A DNA stretch of 64,000 bases. It comes from Dendrolimus kikuchii (taxonomy: Eukaryota > Arthropoda > Insecta > Lepidoptera > Lasiocampidae). This document shows, piece after piece, positions 1 through 16,600 of this stretch; the first letter of the stretch is position 1; each line of letters opens with the position of its first letter. Position numbers and translations under genes: made by a program. Location of the stretch: NCBI GenBank assembly GCA_019925095.2, contig CM034406.1:6550388-6614387 (forward strand). Direction: 5' to 3'. The notes below the pieces were generated by a model. The model made no database searches and was not told the origin of the DNA. It worked only from the letters and a program-made list of their open reading frames with translations.

Positions 1-79
1 AGTCCACCCTGAAAGTTTTTATTTTAAGTTATTTTTAGGTTTCTCAGAATTATAAAACAATAACATACATGCATATTAT

Positions 80-400
80 TACGCCTGTTTCCAATAGGGG
101 CAGGCAGAGACGATAGATTTCCACTTGCGGCGAATTTAATATAAAGTTTTTGTTTTATCTACACTCATTAATCTCTTCATATATACAAGTTTATTATAGA
201 TGCTTTATATCTGACTATGTTTTCAGATGTCTGTGATTTGATCGTGGTACGTACGTCGCGGCCTACCAGCACAAACTCTACCACCCACTGTCACCCACAA
301 TGTTGTCATACACTTGTGTTGTTAGCCTCTTTTCATCCATTCTCTCTACAAGTCAAACCACCTGTCAAATAAGTTTCACTGGAGAACACGTTTTGAAGGT
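80..400 (-). mobile_element. 3' end of a non-LTR retrotransposon (LINE), decayed
   Basis: On the minus strand the remnant reads like the tail of a LINE reverse-transcriptase ORF (MDEKRLTTQVYDN), followed by a GC-rich tail with tgtttccaataggggcaggc at about 87-106. The same tail recurs at 39333-39385 (tgtttcccattggggcaggc). Stop codons interrupt the frame. The clade is not assigned. Confidence 0.45.
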
Positions 401-740
401 CATAAATATAAATTAAAATTAAATTTTATTTCCTAGTATACGTACACCGCTTTGCAACTTGTTATTGATGTTAAAGAGAAGAAGCGGCAAGACACTCCTC
501 AGCAACACGTCTAGCTACAAATTGTTTTTCTTTTTACTTATCAAACTCAAATTCTTTTTTTATATGTGTATTGTATGTGTGTTTTAAAGAGAACACCTAG
601 TGTATGCCTTTTACTGGTGTTATATTGAAAATGCTTAAAACGTCCAATAATTTTTATTTAATTTTAACTTGAAAAATAGAACATTGTACATTGTAACATT
701 CTTTACAATCATACTTAAAAAATATTATAGGTGTTTTAAA

Positions 741-1321
741 GACCACGGGGCATAAAAATACCTCCGACTCTTAGAGGGCTTACGTGGGGCCATGGGGAGG
801 CCACCACGTAGAGGCCCCTTGACAAATTTAATAATAAATGTGGCGTGACACTGACCGGCGATTATCCCTGTCCGCCATAAAATAATACACCCAAGGACAA
901 GCCCCGTCCAGTGTAGGACTATTGTGAGAAATGAGAGCAGTAAGTACCGGACTATTGCGGTGAATTGCTAGTGGTACTAAGGGTCTCGGCATATGGGGAC
1001 TATGGCGTTTGCCCGCCGCATTGTTCGGGGAACATGGAAAAATGTGCAGACGCAGACGGTGACTCGCCACTCCCTGCATGGGCCCCAAAAAATGCCATAG
1101 AAGACAGGGGCGACATGGGTGTGGGTGGCTAAGGGGTGTAGAGAGGTGGGCTGCAGGTTCACCGTAGCTACTTCTGACGTGATGCCATTTATCACTTCCA
1201 CCCCTGGAGCTTTAGTCTTAGCTCTAGCGATCTCCACTCCGTGCCGGCCAGCTAAGGCAAGCACGGACGCGGGGGCCTTGCCTTGGCCCCCGGAGGCAGG
1301 TACGAAGTGTCGCTACTCACC
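741..1321. repeat. Dispersed repeat A, longest copy
   Basis: A moderately GC-rich block standing out from AT-rich flanks. Its second half (1033-1321) is about 95% identical by eye to 2190-2477. Its first part (741-852) matches 57316-57427. The minus strand stays open across part of it (LALAGRHGVEIARAKTKAPG), which suggests a piece of a retroelement ORF, but I cannot assign a family. Confidence 0.65.
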
Positions 1322-2189
1322 CATAGGTGTTTATTATTACTTTCATAATAACTATATTTTTAACTCGTGATACATGTGATAGGTATATGAAATCATAAAC
1401 ATAAAATTTATTACAGCTGTACTTATTTGATTAATGTATTTTCTATAATGTACAGAAAAATGACTTGTTGAAAAAATATTTCGACTATGAACTTGTAACA
1501 CACTTTACTGTATAATAAATATTTTATCTATTCTGTTATCGACTGTCCTTGTTCTTAGTTCTTCTCTGAACTCAACTGTACTCTCTGCATATATATGTTT
1601 ACACTATTCCTATTCCGGGAAATAAATCATCAACATGATTAGATAGGATGGGCTAATGAATCAACCAATAACCAATGAAGTGGTAGAGACATGCTGGAGT
1701 CACTATCTAGATTATAGCCTTTAGTGCCGGCTCGACCGGTGTGATACCACGCTCTCACAGGACATCGACGTGACTTGAGCTAATCCTATTTCGTGCGAGG
1801 GGTGAGAGTTCCGATGGCCCACTTCACCCTCCTTAATTTCATTTCCCTTTCCCATCCATTTTATTTCATCCCAATGATTCCATTTCTCTATCCGATGCCC
1901 TTTCTCCCATCCTTCCTCTCCCATCTTGAAGGCTCGCAATGCATTGACCTCCTGGTGTTAAAGGTCTATAAACGACGGTCACAAATAAAAATCTTGTTGA
2001 CACTGAAGGAATATATCGTGACAGAACCTAAATATTAGTATTTCCTTTTCCATGATATTACGACAAACTATACATGAAACGGGAATCCATCTTGGACAAA
2101 GGTGATGGGTGTATTGACCGTTCCTCAAGGACTAACATCACAGATAGCAGACATTATGTTCAGACCTGTATGACATATTAATTAAAGGT

Positions 2190-2477
2190 TGAAAAATGTG
2201 CAGACGCAGACGGTGACTCGCCACTCCCTGCATGGGCCCCAAAAAATGCCATAGAAGACAGGGGCAACATGGGTGTGAGTGGCTAAGGGGTGTAGAGAGG
2301 TGGGCTGCAGGTTCACCGAAGCTACTTCTGACGTGATGCCATTTATCACTTCCACCCCTGGAGCTCGAGTCTTAGCTCTAGCGATCTCCACTCCGTGCCG
2401 GCTGGCTAAGGCAAGCACGGAGGCGGGGGTCTTGCCTTGGCCCCCGGAGTCAGGTACGAGGTGTCGCTACTCACCTA
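2190..2477. repeat. Dispersed repeat A, second copy
   Basis: It matches 1033-1321 with roughly a dozen substitutions and the same orientation. It sits about 70 bp from the GBA1 exon-2 donor, inside the following intron. Confidence 0.7.
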
Positions 2478-2547
2478 AGGCTTCGCCACAAAGCCCCGCT
2501 GCGGCCACACTACCTTCATTATTAATATAAGGGGACATGATAAATAC

Positions 2548-7633
<5,086 letters not shown>

Positions 7634-7959
7634 ATTTAAGTACATCAATTACGTGTGTTGTTATCACGAAACTTGCAATTGTACTGAAAAGAACTTGAAT
7701 ACGTTTAAAATTAATTACTGATATTATAACAAGAAAATATGCGGAGGATATAATATATACTTTTGAATGCAATTAGTTACGTTATTTATGTGCGATGTTA
7801 TTACATTTAATTATATTTTTATTGTTGTATCAAGTGTTTCTTTATTAGATGCTAATTATCTACCAGAGCCCCTATAGGTACTCAAACTACGAGCCGCATG
7901 CGGCCCCCCCAGTTTTTGTGAATGGGAATGAATATTACCAATATGTTTAATATTGTTGC

Positions 7960-9790
7960 TCCCGATATTAGGATCCTGAAGAGGCATTCTCTTCGCTTTC
8001 TTAGAGCCCCCATCCTAGATGAGACCACACCAATTTAAAAATTTGACCAATCCTGCACCAAACTTTTTGACATTCGCTCTAAAATAGCATATCACATTAT
8101 TGGACGTTGCCATAGCTGGGCATTAACTCGTTAATCCGATAATCGTTAATTAACGAAGTTAACATTTCAAGTAACGGATTAACTTTTAAGTTAACTTAAA
8201 AATATGTTAACGGACTCGTTAACTTCCGTTACATTTCCCATAGTCCGTTAATCGTTAATCCAGCAACAAATCTTTAAAGAGCAAAACTCAGTCTCATCAA
8301 AATGCGGCTAGACATAAAGTCGAAAGACTCGTTAAATAATGCGACATTCCTCGGGAAACAGATATTCGCAAATCTGATTATTAAATATAATAGAAAAAAG
8401 CAAAGATATACTACAACCGAAACGAGCCTCGCTTTCAGACGAGAACTTCAACATATTAATGTTTATGAAGGGGAATATTCATATTATACCAGATGACTAA
8501 ATTAACAGATAAATTTGACGGGTTAGTATCATTTCGTCTAAGATATAAGTGGTCTATGTAGCAATTCGTCTAAATAGCAATTGGTCATTATATTACTATC
8601 AAATCACCTTAAAATTAGTTCGACTAATTCGTGTTTCGTCCAGAACGCAACTAGTCTATCTTATTAAAATAAATTCTAAACCTTAATCCAACTGAATGAA
8701 AAAACATTGTTTGTCAACATGCCTATATTAGACATTATACCCGTCTTTTTTTTGTTTCCAATCTGCTAACTTCCAGGACCAATATTTTTTAAAAGAAGAT
8801 GCAATTTATATCACGTATTAAAGGATTAACAATTAACGTTAACTTGCGTTAAATTTTCTGAAATGTATCGCTTTAACTTTTAACGAAGTTAACTTTTTCA
8901 GTAACGGATTAACGATTAACGAAGTTAACTATTAGATTAACGGTGCCCAGCTATGGACGTTGCATGTTCATACCAAAATTGACTTATATCTTAAGAGGTG
9001 CCCCTCTTTGGAGATTTTCTAATCTTATAAAACCACTAAATGAGCGTATTAAAGATTCCCTTACCAAAATTCTAAATTCCGACCGTACCGACAGCTCTTG
9101 GACCGAAGCTTCTTACCCATCAGGTATGGAGGTTTAGGGATCCGCAAAATCTCTAGCATTGCTCTACCGGCTTTCATATCTTCGGTCTACAGCACTACTG
9201 TATTATCTCAAAAAGTTCTAAAACCCTGGGATAATGTCAGTACGCCTTTGCTAAATTCGCAACGATGATCAGATGAACCCATTTGCAGAGGACTAAATAT
9301 AGAACTTTTAAGTTCAACTAACTTTGCATAGGCCCGCATCCCTGCAGTCTCTCGTAAGGAGTCTGGGGTATGGCTCCAAGCTATCTCATCCCCAAACATT
9401 GGTACACTGATGTGATCGATAATACATTATTTTCTATAGCCGTTAACCTGCGCCTGGGATCTCACATATGTGCACCACACAGATGCGTCTGTGGGACAGC
9501 GGTAGTCAGTCAAGGATACCACGGTCTTTCCTGCCGCCGTAGTGCCGGCAGATAGTCACGTCACGCCGCCTTGAATGATGTCTTCCGGAGGGCGCTTGCT
9601 ACAGCTAATATATACATGCGCTATCCGTCAATACTTAACGTCCTTATCAATGTCGCATCTCAAATAACGCCTTAAACCCATCGCCATATCTGCGATAAAC
9701 GGCGTAAATCTTTAATACTAATCCAGATGAAGCCCCACCTTTACACAAATGGGAAGTTCATTAACGTCATTCTAAATAACTGACATGTGG
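7960..9790 (+). mobile_element. Decayed LINE, interrupted by a hAT element
   Basis: On the plus strand, reverse-transcriptase-like peptides lie on both sides of the hAT insertion: FIPKLTYILRGAPLWRF and LNERIKDSLTKIL at 8970-9070, then VSQGYHGLSCRRSAGR and ALNDVFRRALATAN at 9500-9610. The last motif is widespread at LINE ORF2 C-termini. Stops and frameshifts are frequent. Removing 8111-8955 with one copy of the duplication rejoins the element. Confidence 0.65.
8111..8955. mobile_element. Non-autonomous hAT element with exact ends
   Basis: The 12-bp terminal inverted repeats are catagctgggca (8111-8122) and tgcccagctatg (8944-8955). They are flanked by a perfect 8-bp target-site duplication, gacgttgc (8103-8110 and 8956-8963), which is diagnostic of the hAT superfamily. 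Subterminal regions are packed with gttaac/cgttaa motifs, as expected for transposase binding sites. No transposase is visible; the internal 64-codon frame at 8302-8496 is not recognisable. Confidence 0.92.
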
Positions 9791-10178
9791 CGAAGAAATA
9801 AAACACATATGTATCATAAACAAAGATGTTTTTCAATTAAATTATATATTTATAAAATTAAAAAATATTCTAAATTAAGATCACTGATTATAAAGGAATA
9901 TTTACAAGTATATTAATTATAATAAAATAATTGAATTAAAAATATAATTAACTACAACATACTTATGATCCGTTCCTACATCTTACCAACCGTTCATTTA
10001 AATAATAATTAAAATTAAATAAATATTCAACTAAGAATAGTATGTACCTATATAACATAACTTTCATAAAATTGTTCGCCGAACCGGCAAAAAAACATTG
10101 GATCATTATTAAAATAACAACACCTATTTGTATAACTACCATGTTTTAAATATTTATAATAATATTTGATTTGATTTG

Positions 10179-10291
10179 ATTTACTTTACTATCGGTAACA
10201 ATTTGACATGAGTTCCATACAAATAAGGTCAAAATTCAACTGATGATAAGGCAAGTGAATGAATAGTAAGACCTATAAATCGGTCATTAAT
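10179..10291. repeat. Palindromic MITE, family M
   Basis: The two halves are imperfect inverted repeats: tttactatcggtaacaattt on the left and aggcaagtgaatgaatagta on the right. Related copies lie at 24358-24495, 35238-35374, 37779-37915 and 38028-38180. Half copies lie at 6731-6775, 7409-7475 and 9966-10000. Confidence 0.6.
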
Positions 10292-11179
10292 TATTTACTG
10301 AACAAGCAAGAGAAGTAAGCAAGAGAATTAAGTCCATACAGGCTTGTCATATGTGTTTAAGTAAACCAGTGTCAGCTCAGTCAAATAAATCTGTAAATGA
10401 CACCAGAGTTCTTGTTTTCATAATTTCACAATTCATATCCCCTAGGCCTTCATAAACATACCATCCTATCTTAAAAACCTGCGTTATCTGTTACGGCTAT
10501 TGTTGGTTTTAACCAATAACAATGGTTATTGGTCTAAAAATCTTTAGAAAATATAACTATACAACAAAAAGCACACTTAAGTTCCCATCAAAAACTCCCA
10601 TATTCTAATGTCCCTGCTCCATCTGGGATAATCTTTGTGCAGTCACAGGCCAAATGCGTGTTTTCTATATGGTTAAAAATAACTGCGTTAGTGATAAGCT
10701 ACATTAGTGTATACACATCCGTTATCTGTTAATCTTTAACGCCATAAACAAATAATAACAATATCGTATCACAAATAACGCATTAAACACCTGCGTGAAG
10801 TGGTTATTACACATTATCATTATCCCAGATAAAGAAGGATCATAACAATATTCTATCTTTTTGAAAAATTAAATGGGGAACATAATCAACAAAATCTTTT
10901 TTCTCTCTTTTGTTTCTTAAAATAAAAAGTTTCACATTTAAGTAACAAATCCAACACTATTTTAAATCATCAGAAAATTATGAAACAGATACTTAGTAGA
11001 GCTTTTCGAATCATACGTACAAGACTTTCACAACAATGAAGTGGTTGCATAATCAGGATACTCTCCATACTTAACATCCTGCTATCCAACCTTGAAAGTA
11101 GCTCGAAGACATTTCATCTGAAATTAATCCAATCAGCGGATATTTCATCCGTGCAGGAACGGAGAAAGAATACAATTTG

Positions 11180-11450
11180 CTGCGGCCTGTCGTAAAAGGC
11201 GACTTAACAACCCACAGCCAGGTGGTAGGTCATTTGCCCGACTGGATGGCTACCACCTCTGGTCTAAAGTATGTCGCCATAACAACCTTGAGTTGTGTTC
11301 CGGCATTAGTGACCAGGTTCCAGTCTCCCTTAAGAGAGCAGCAGCGCATTTGTAGCAACTTTGGTGTTACAAATGTCCATAGGCGATGGTAACCGCTTTC
11401 CATCAAGTGGGCCGTCTGCCTGTCTGCTGATCTCCTGCAATAAAAAAAAA
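11180..11450 (+). mobile_element. LINE 3' end
   Basis: It matches the minus-strand copy at 28283-28436 (gtgttccggcattagtgacc and gggccgtctgcctgtctgct) and ends in a short A run at 11442-11451. It is 5'-truncated. Confidence 0.65.
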
Positions 11451-12111
11451 ATCTGCATCATAGAAACATCACGTCTCCAAGCCATACAAAGGTAATAATA
11501 CAATTACTCTACTCGGCGAGATTTGTTTGCAATTTCAGATCGTACGATTTCCATACGCAATGTGTTAATTTACAGAATGCGGGCAAATTAGCAGCTTTTG
11601 TAATACGTGCAGAAACGTTGGATTCCAGATTTTCATTACGCACTAAGCAACTTAGATAGATTAAAGTAACAACTCCCACCAGGGTTCGTACCTATGCCAC
11701 AGTCATAACATCTGCACCGCTCACCAACGACAGGTTGTTCACTCCCATTTCCTTGAGCTTCCACGCTCAACTAACTACGCAACGGTTTTCTAGAACAGCA
11801 GTCGGCAATCTTTCAAAATCTATTAAAGGTGACAAAATCTATTAAAGGCCGGCCTGACTTGTGGTATTAAAAACGAAAAATTATTTTTTCGATAATTAAG
11901 GATTGAAAAAGTTTGTTTTTATAAATAAGTAGGTACTACCAAACATTTTAATTAACTACTGAGCAAACCTATTCAAATCGCCCATTAGCGTGTTCACTGT
12001 AATGTACGATTACTTAAATTTGCCGTCTACTTAATAATTTCGTTATAATTATAATTATTATTTATTTTGGTAGGTACCTATAAAGGTTTATTTATAAAAA
12101 ACAAACACGGG

Positions 12112-12353
12112 CTACACCCCGTTCACGATAACTTGACGCGCAGAGTTACCAACAAACAAAACTATTAACACTTTAAGCTAGTGTCAACAATTCCTACAAT
12201 CGCAGTAATTACTAGAAAATTCCAACAAAAAGTAAGAATGTTACATTTTGTATTTTTTTTAAATTTATAACCTATGACCAACATGATATTAAGTGATGTT
12301 ATTTTTTAGAATTTGGTAACCCTGCGGGTCGAGTATTGTAAACGGGGTATACA
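12112..12353. mobile_element. MITE with 40-bp imperfect terminal inverted repeats
   Basis: The left end (12112-12152, with accccgttcacgataac and gcagagttacca) is the inverted match of the right end (12313-12353, with tggtaaccctgcgggt and gtaaacggggt). Total length is about 242 bp with no coding capacity. No clear target duplication is seen, so the superfamily is not assigned. Confidence 0.65.
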
Positions 12354-12461
12354 TGGAGGCAGCTCACGGGCCGTCACTCCCCGACCGCTACTCTAGAACA
12401 TTTATTCCGAGTACAACAATAATCAGGAAGGCACTTATCGCCACGGATTTCCCTTTACGCT

Positions 12462-12616
12462 ATGACATGGAGTTTTTAAGGAAGGATGTTATAAAATTCC
12501 TTAGAGATCGGCAACGCGTTAGTGACACCCCTGGTGTTACAAACGTCCATAGCCCACGGTAACCACTTTGCATCAGGTGGGCCGTCTGCATTTAAGCCTG
12601 CTTCAGGAGATAAAAA
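12462..12616 (+). mobile_element. LINE 3' end fragment
   Basis: The plus-strand reading EFLRKDVIKFLRDRQRVSD matches the minus-strand tail of the 2798-3567 LINE (GFFKKGVIKFLRGWQRVGD). The shared 3' motif ggtgggccgtctgc and an A-rich end follow. Confidence 0.65.
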
Positions 12617-13245
12617 AAAGAAAGTGGCCATCGGCGGATTTAAGACTTCAACATCATAATTTTCAAATAAAAAATAATAAATAGTACTATTAATAAATAT
12701 ACTACCACTGACTGTTTCAAATCGTGTTAGAACAAACTTATTAAATATGTAAATATCTATAAACTAACAACTGTTTTTGAATAAATAACATCAAATACAT
12801 TTTTAACCGACTTCAAAATAGGAGGAGTCACAATTCGTCGTGTAAATATATATATTTTTTTATGTATGTTCAGCCATGTCTTTGTTGTTTCTGAACCGAT
12901 TGTGATGATTCTTTTTGCATTCGATTCAGCAAAGCTTCGAAATAGTCCCATATATATTAAGAATACCATATATGTAACTTAAAAGTGTAAAATAGAAAAA
13001 ATATAACAAAAATTAAACCGACTTCAAGAGTACCTAAAAAGTGAAAAATTAAAGCTCGTGAATTCGGTGCCAAGTAAAACATAAAAATTACCATATACAT
13101 TGTTACAACAACAAAATATTGTAAAATATAATAATTTTCATGTTTTACCTGGCAACGTCTTCAAGATGTTGTATAAAAAAATATTTTTGGTTTTTTAGTT
13201 ATTCTTGAAGTTTCTTTTTTATTAGAAAATTTTAATATCTTTAGA

Positions 13246-13575
13246 TAAATACTAGATGATGACCGCGACTTCGTCCGCGTGGTGAGGTTTTTTAACTATC
13301 CCACGGGAATTCTTTGATTTTTCGGGATCAAAAGTATCCTATATGTTGACCGGGGATATAAGCTACCGCCATACAAAATTTCATTTAAATCGGTCCAGTC
13401 GTTTCGGAGATTAGCCGGTACAAACAGACAGACAAACCAGACAAAGAAACAAAAATTTGAAAAAAATCTAAATTAATTCTATTTCACTTCTTATATCCCC
13501 CTGACTCGATTTTTAGCATATTTTTTTTCATCGAACAGAAATTCGACCTCTACAATTTTATTATATGTATAGATA
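13246..13575 (-). mobile_element. Dispersed element with CTAGT terminus, copy 1
   Basis: It starts actagatgatgaccgcgact and shares about 300 bp with 45928-46225, including tcgggatcaaaagtatccta and atcggtccagtcgtttcgga, ending at ttttattatatgtatagat. On the minus strand the end reads CTAG-T after a GC-rich imperfect hairpin, which is Helitron-like. A LINE- or SINE-related origin is not excluded. It lies just downstream of the orphan gene stop. Confidence 0.6.
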
Positions 13576-13680
13576 TGCCATTTGTTTTTACTCCAAGGTA
13601 ATGAACAAACTTTGTTTGCTGTCATTTAAAACCAATTGCAATGCGTGTTCTTATTATTATTATTCTTGGGTTATTATGGA

Positions 13681-16600
13681 TTATTCTCTAGTGCAAATCA
13701 TTTTACATTTGTACGTAACGTTTTCCTTTAAATGCTTATCAATTAACGCTATATCAGTATTTTCCGATGCTGATTTTGTCATATCTTTATTGGAAATTTG
13801 TGCATTGTTAGACTCAAAACCTTTATTGGGTTCAATTATATTTTTTCTCGATTTTATAGATTCCCTAACCTGTGTTAAAAATAAATCATTTACTTTTTTA
13901 GGCCATTTAATAGCTGACCAAGGCTTTTCTATTACTTCGTCGTTTTGTTCTTTTGTCTCATCTTCTACGGATCGACTCATTACTGATAAATCTGCGTCAT
14001 TAGAATTTACAGGCTGACCTACTGAATGTGCAAAAGTGCGAATAGGTATTGATTGTTGTTTTGATTTAAATGTGTTTGTAGTTTTTGGATCTAAATTTAC
14101 ATTTTCTGAATCTATTGACAGGAGTTTAGTTGGTGCTGGGAGCTTCGAAAACTGAACTTCGCTTGGCAATACATTAGTATCAAAAGATTTTAGTTTAGGC
14201 ATGCGAGATGTTGCACGATTAGTTACGAAATCATTATTTCTTCCCGTGGATCTTAACCATGAGTCAGAAGATGCTGGAAGTGTCTTAGGCTTTGACATAG
14301 GTGTTGTTGGTGTCTGAGTTGTGGTGGCAAATGTTATTGTAAATTTGCTATCTTTAAATGGATTCACTTCTTTCCGTAAAAATGTTCGGTACTTGGATTT
14401 AAGCGACGGCTTTTCCTTATCGGGGAATGATACTAAATCACCCGCTCTAAAATGTGGTTGTGATAAAGCCACAGGTGGCTTCCTTGACGTTAGCTCTAAT
14501 CTAGGTACTTCTACTGATTTTGGTACTGGAATATTGCTTGTTGGTTTATATGGTCTTAGTCTACTTCTTTCTTGTTGTACTCTCGTATTCCCGTGCGGGA
14601 TATCTTTGTCAAAATTATTGTTTCGTTCATGATTGATTATTTCTATTGGTTCTGCTATGCTTTCCGCTGTGAAAAGCTTCATTGGTTTTGATTTATTTTT
14701 TCTAAGATTTTGCACATTATTACTACCAACACGGTCTCTAGATTTCATGACAGGTATACGGTTCGACATAAATCGTGATTGATCAAATATATTTTCGTGT
14801 AGCGTAGTAAGACGATCATTGAAATCGTGATGTAAACCTATAATCTTATCATTCAAATCTTCTCGAACACTAGCTATTCTTTGCAGTATGTCGTTCGGTC
14901 TTGATAAATGCTCACTAAATAAGGTACTGGGTCTTGATTGCTTCAATGTAGATTCTACAGTTTGTTGTAAATTTTTAGCAGCATTTTCTGCGTGTGTCCT
15001 CAGGTTTTCAGTTAAAGTTCCTACAGATGGTATTGGTTCTAAATTATATGGAATTAGTTCTCTACCTCTATTTAATAAATTTTGAGCATTTTCTTTCAGT
15101 GTAGAAGTGAAATCTTCTAAATTTGGTAAGTTGCCTCTAGGACTTTTTAAATGATTTGCAAGATCATCATCAAATATGGATTTGGTATTTAATCTCGATT
15201 TTGGTTTATGTTTTGAATCTATCGACAATGTGCCTAGTGAACTACTTTTATTACCCAGAGACGATTGTAGCCTCTTTGGTTTGATTTCCAAATTCTTTGG
15301 TAGCTTAAGGTTAGACCTGAATGATTTTAAAATGTCAGGTTGAGCACCTATCGGTTTCCATTGAAAAAAATGTGAATTCATATCGTCCATGGGTGCTAAT
15401 CTGTTATTTAAAGTACTTGGTTCTGCTGACATTAATGATTCTACGTCCTCATTGTCATCAGTAGGACAAGTTGCCTCAGCAGTGGTCTTAGAAGATAAGT
15501 TTTCATTATTATTTCTGTCATTTGTTCCAAATATACTTGATAATTGATCTCTGATATCATCTACTGTCGGTAAGTTACCAAATATATTACTATTGTCTAT
15601 GTTAGGAAAATCTTCAAACAACGATGGCTCTACAATTACATCTCCAGGAGTATTTTCTTTATACAAACCCAAGGTATTTTTCAAAATTTTACTTATTATA
15701 GGTTCACTTGCTTCAGCGTCCATTTCATTTGTATTTTCTTTTAAAACATGATTGACTTCTTCAACGTCTATTTTTCTATAATCCAAATCACTTGGGCAAG
15801 ATTTTTCAGCATCTTCTTTTAGACCATTTTTTCGTGGAGTTAATTGCCTCTCTATTAAGATATCTGTCTTATTAGACTTTAAAATGGTAGTCGGCTCAGA
15901 CACATCGTTATTTAATTCAACTACGTCATTCTTCGAAATGTCGTCCTTTATTACTGCTTGTTCTTCCAGCTTGTTGCTGAGCTTTAAAAGAGAATTTGAA
16001 AGATTTTGCAATTCAGCAATACTCATCGCATTGTCTTTTATTTCCTTACTATCTTCTTTTCTGGTTTCAGCGCCACTGTTATCCGAAATATTATTAACCT
16101 GGCAAGACTCAGGGTCTTTTATTAAATCATGTACAGACTCTTTATTACCGTCTAACCTAAGAATATTTGGTTTCAATAGTAAAAACTTAGGTTTCATTTC
16201 TTCCAACTTCTTTTCAAAATTTTCTTTTACAGATTTTAAAGGTTTTCTTACTTGAGGTATTTCATCATCTAAAGAAAGTATTTTTTGTAATGGTAAAATA
16301 GTTTCACCAACAACTTCACTTGCTTTTTCTTCCAAAAATATACCTTCCACATTAGAAGTTTTAGATAAAGATGACCCCTCATCATTTATTAAATCTATTG
16401 GCTGAGTAACAAAATAATTTAATTTATTTGAATTTAACAATGAGTCTTTGTTACTTTCTAAATCGTTTAGATGTTCCGTACTCTTGCCGGTAAAATTATC
16501 GTTATGAGTAGCAACATGTTGTTTATTCATGCTTTCCAAAAATTCTGCATTTCTTTGGTTTTCTTCATTACTTGGTAATTCAAGCATGTTTATAGACTCT

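Larger units (their letters stand above)
7634..13680. other. Intergenic region between GBA1 and the orphan secreted gene
   Basis: I see no gene here. Besides the LINE, hAT and TIR elements listed separately, the rest is AT-rich sequence with short MITE halves (9966-10000) and a block at 11460-11820 in which I see nothing. Confidence 0.6.

Noticed and set aside
11690..11720. gggttcgtacc, resembling a tRNA B box
   Set aside because: No matching A box or cloverleaf could be found on either strand around it.
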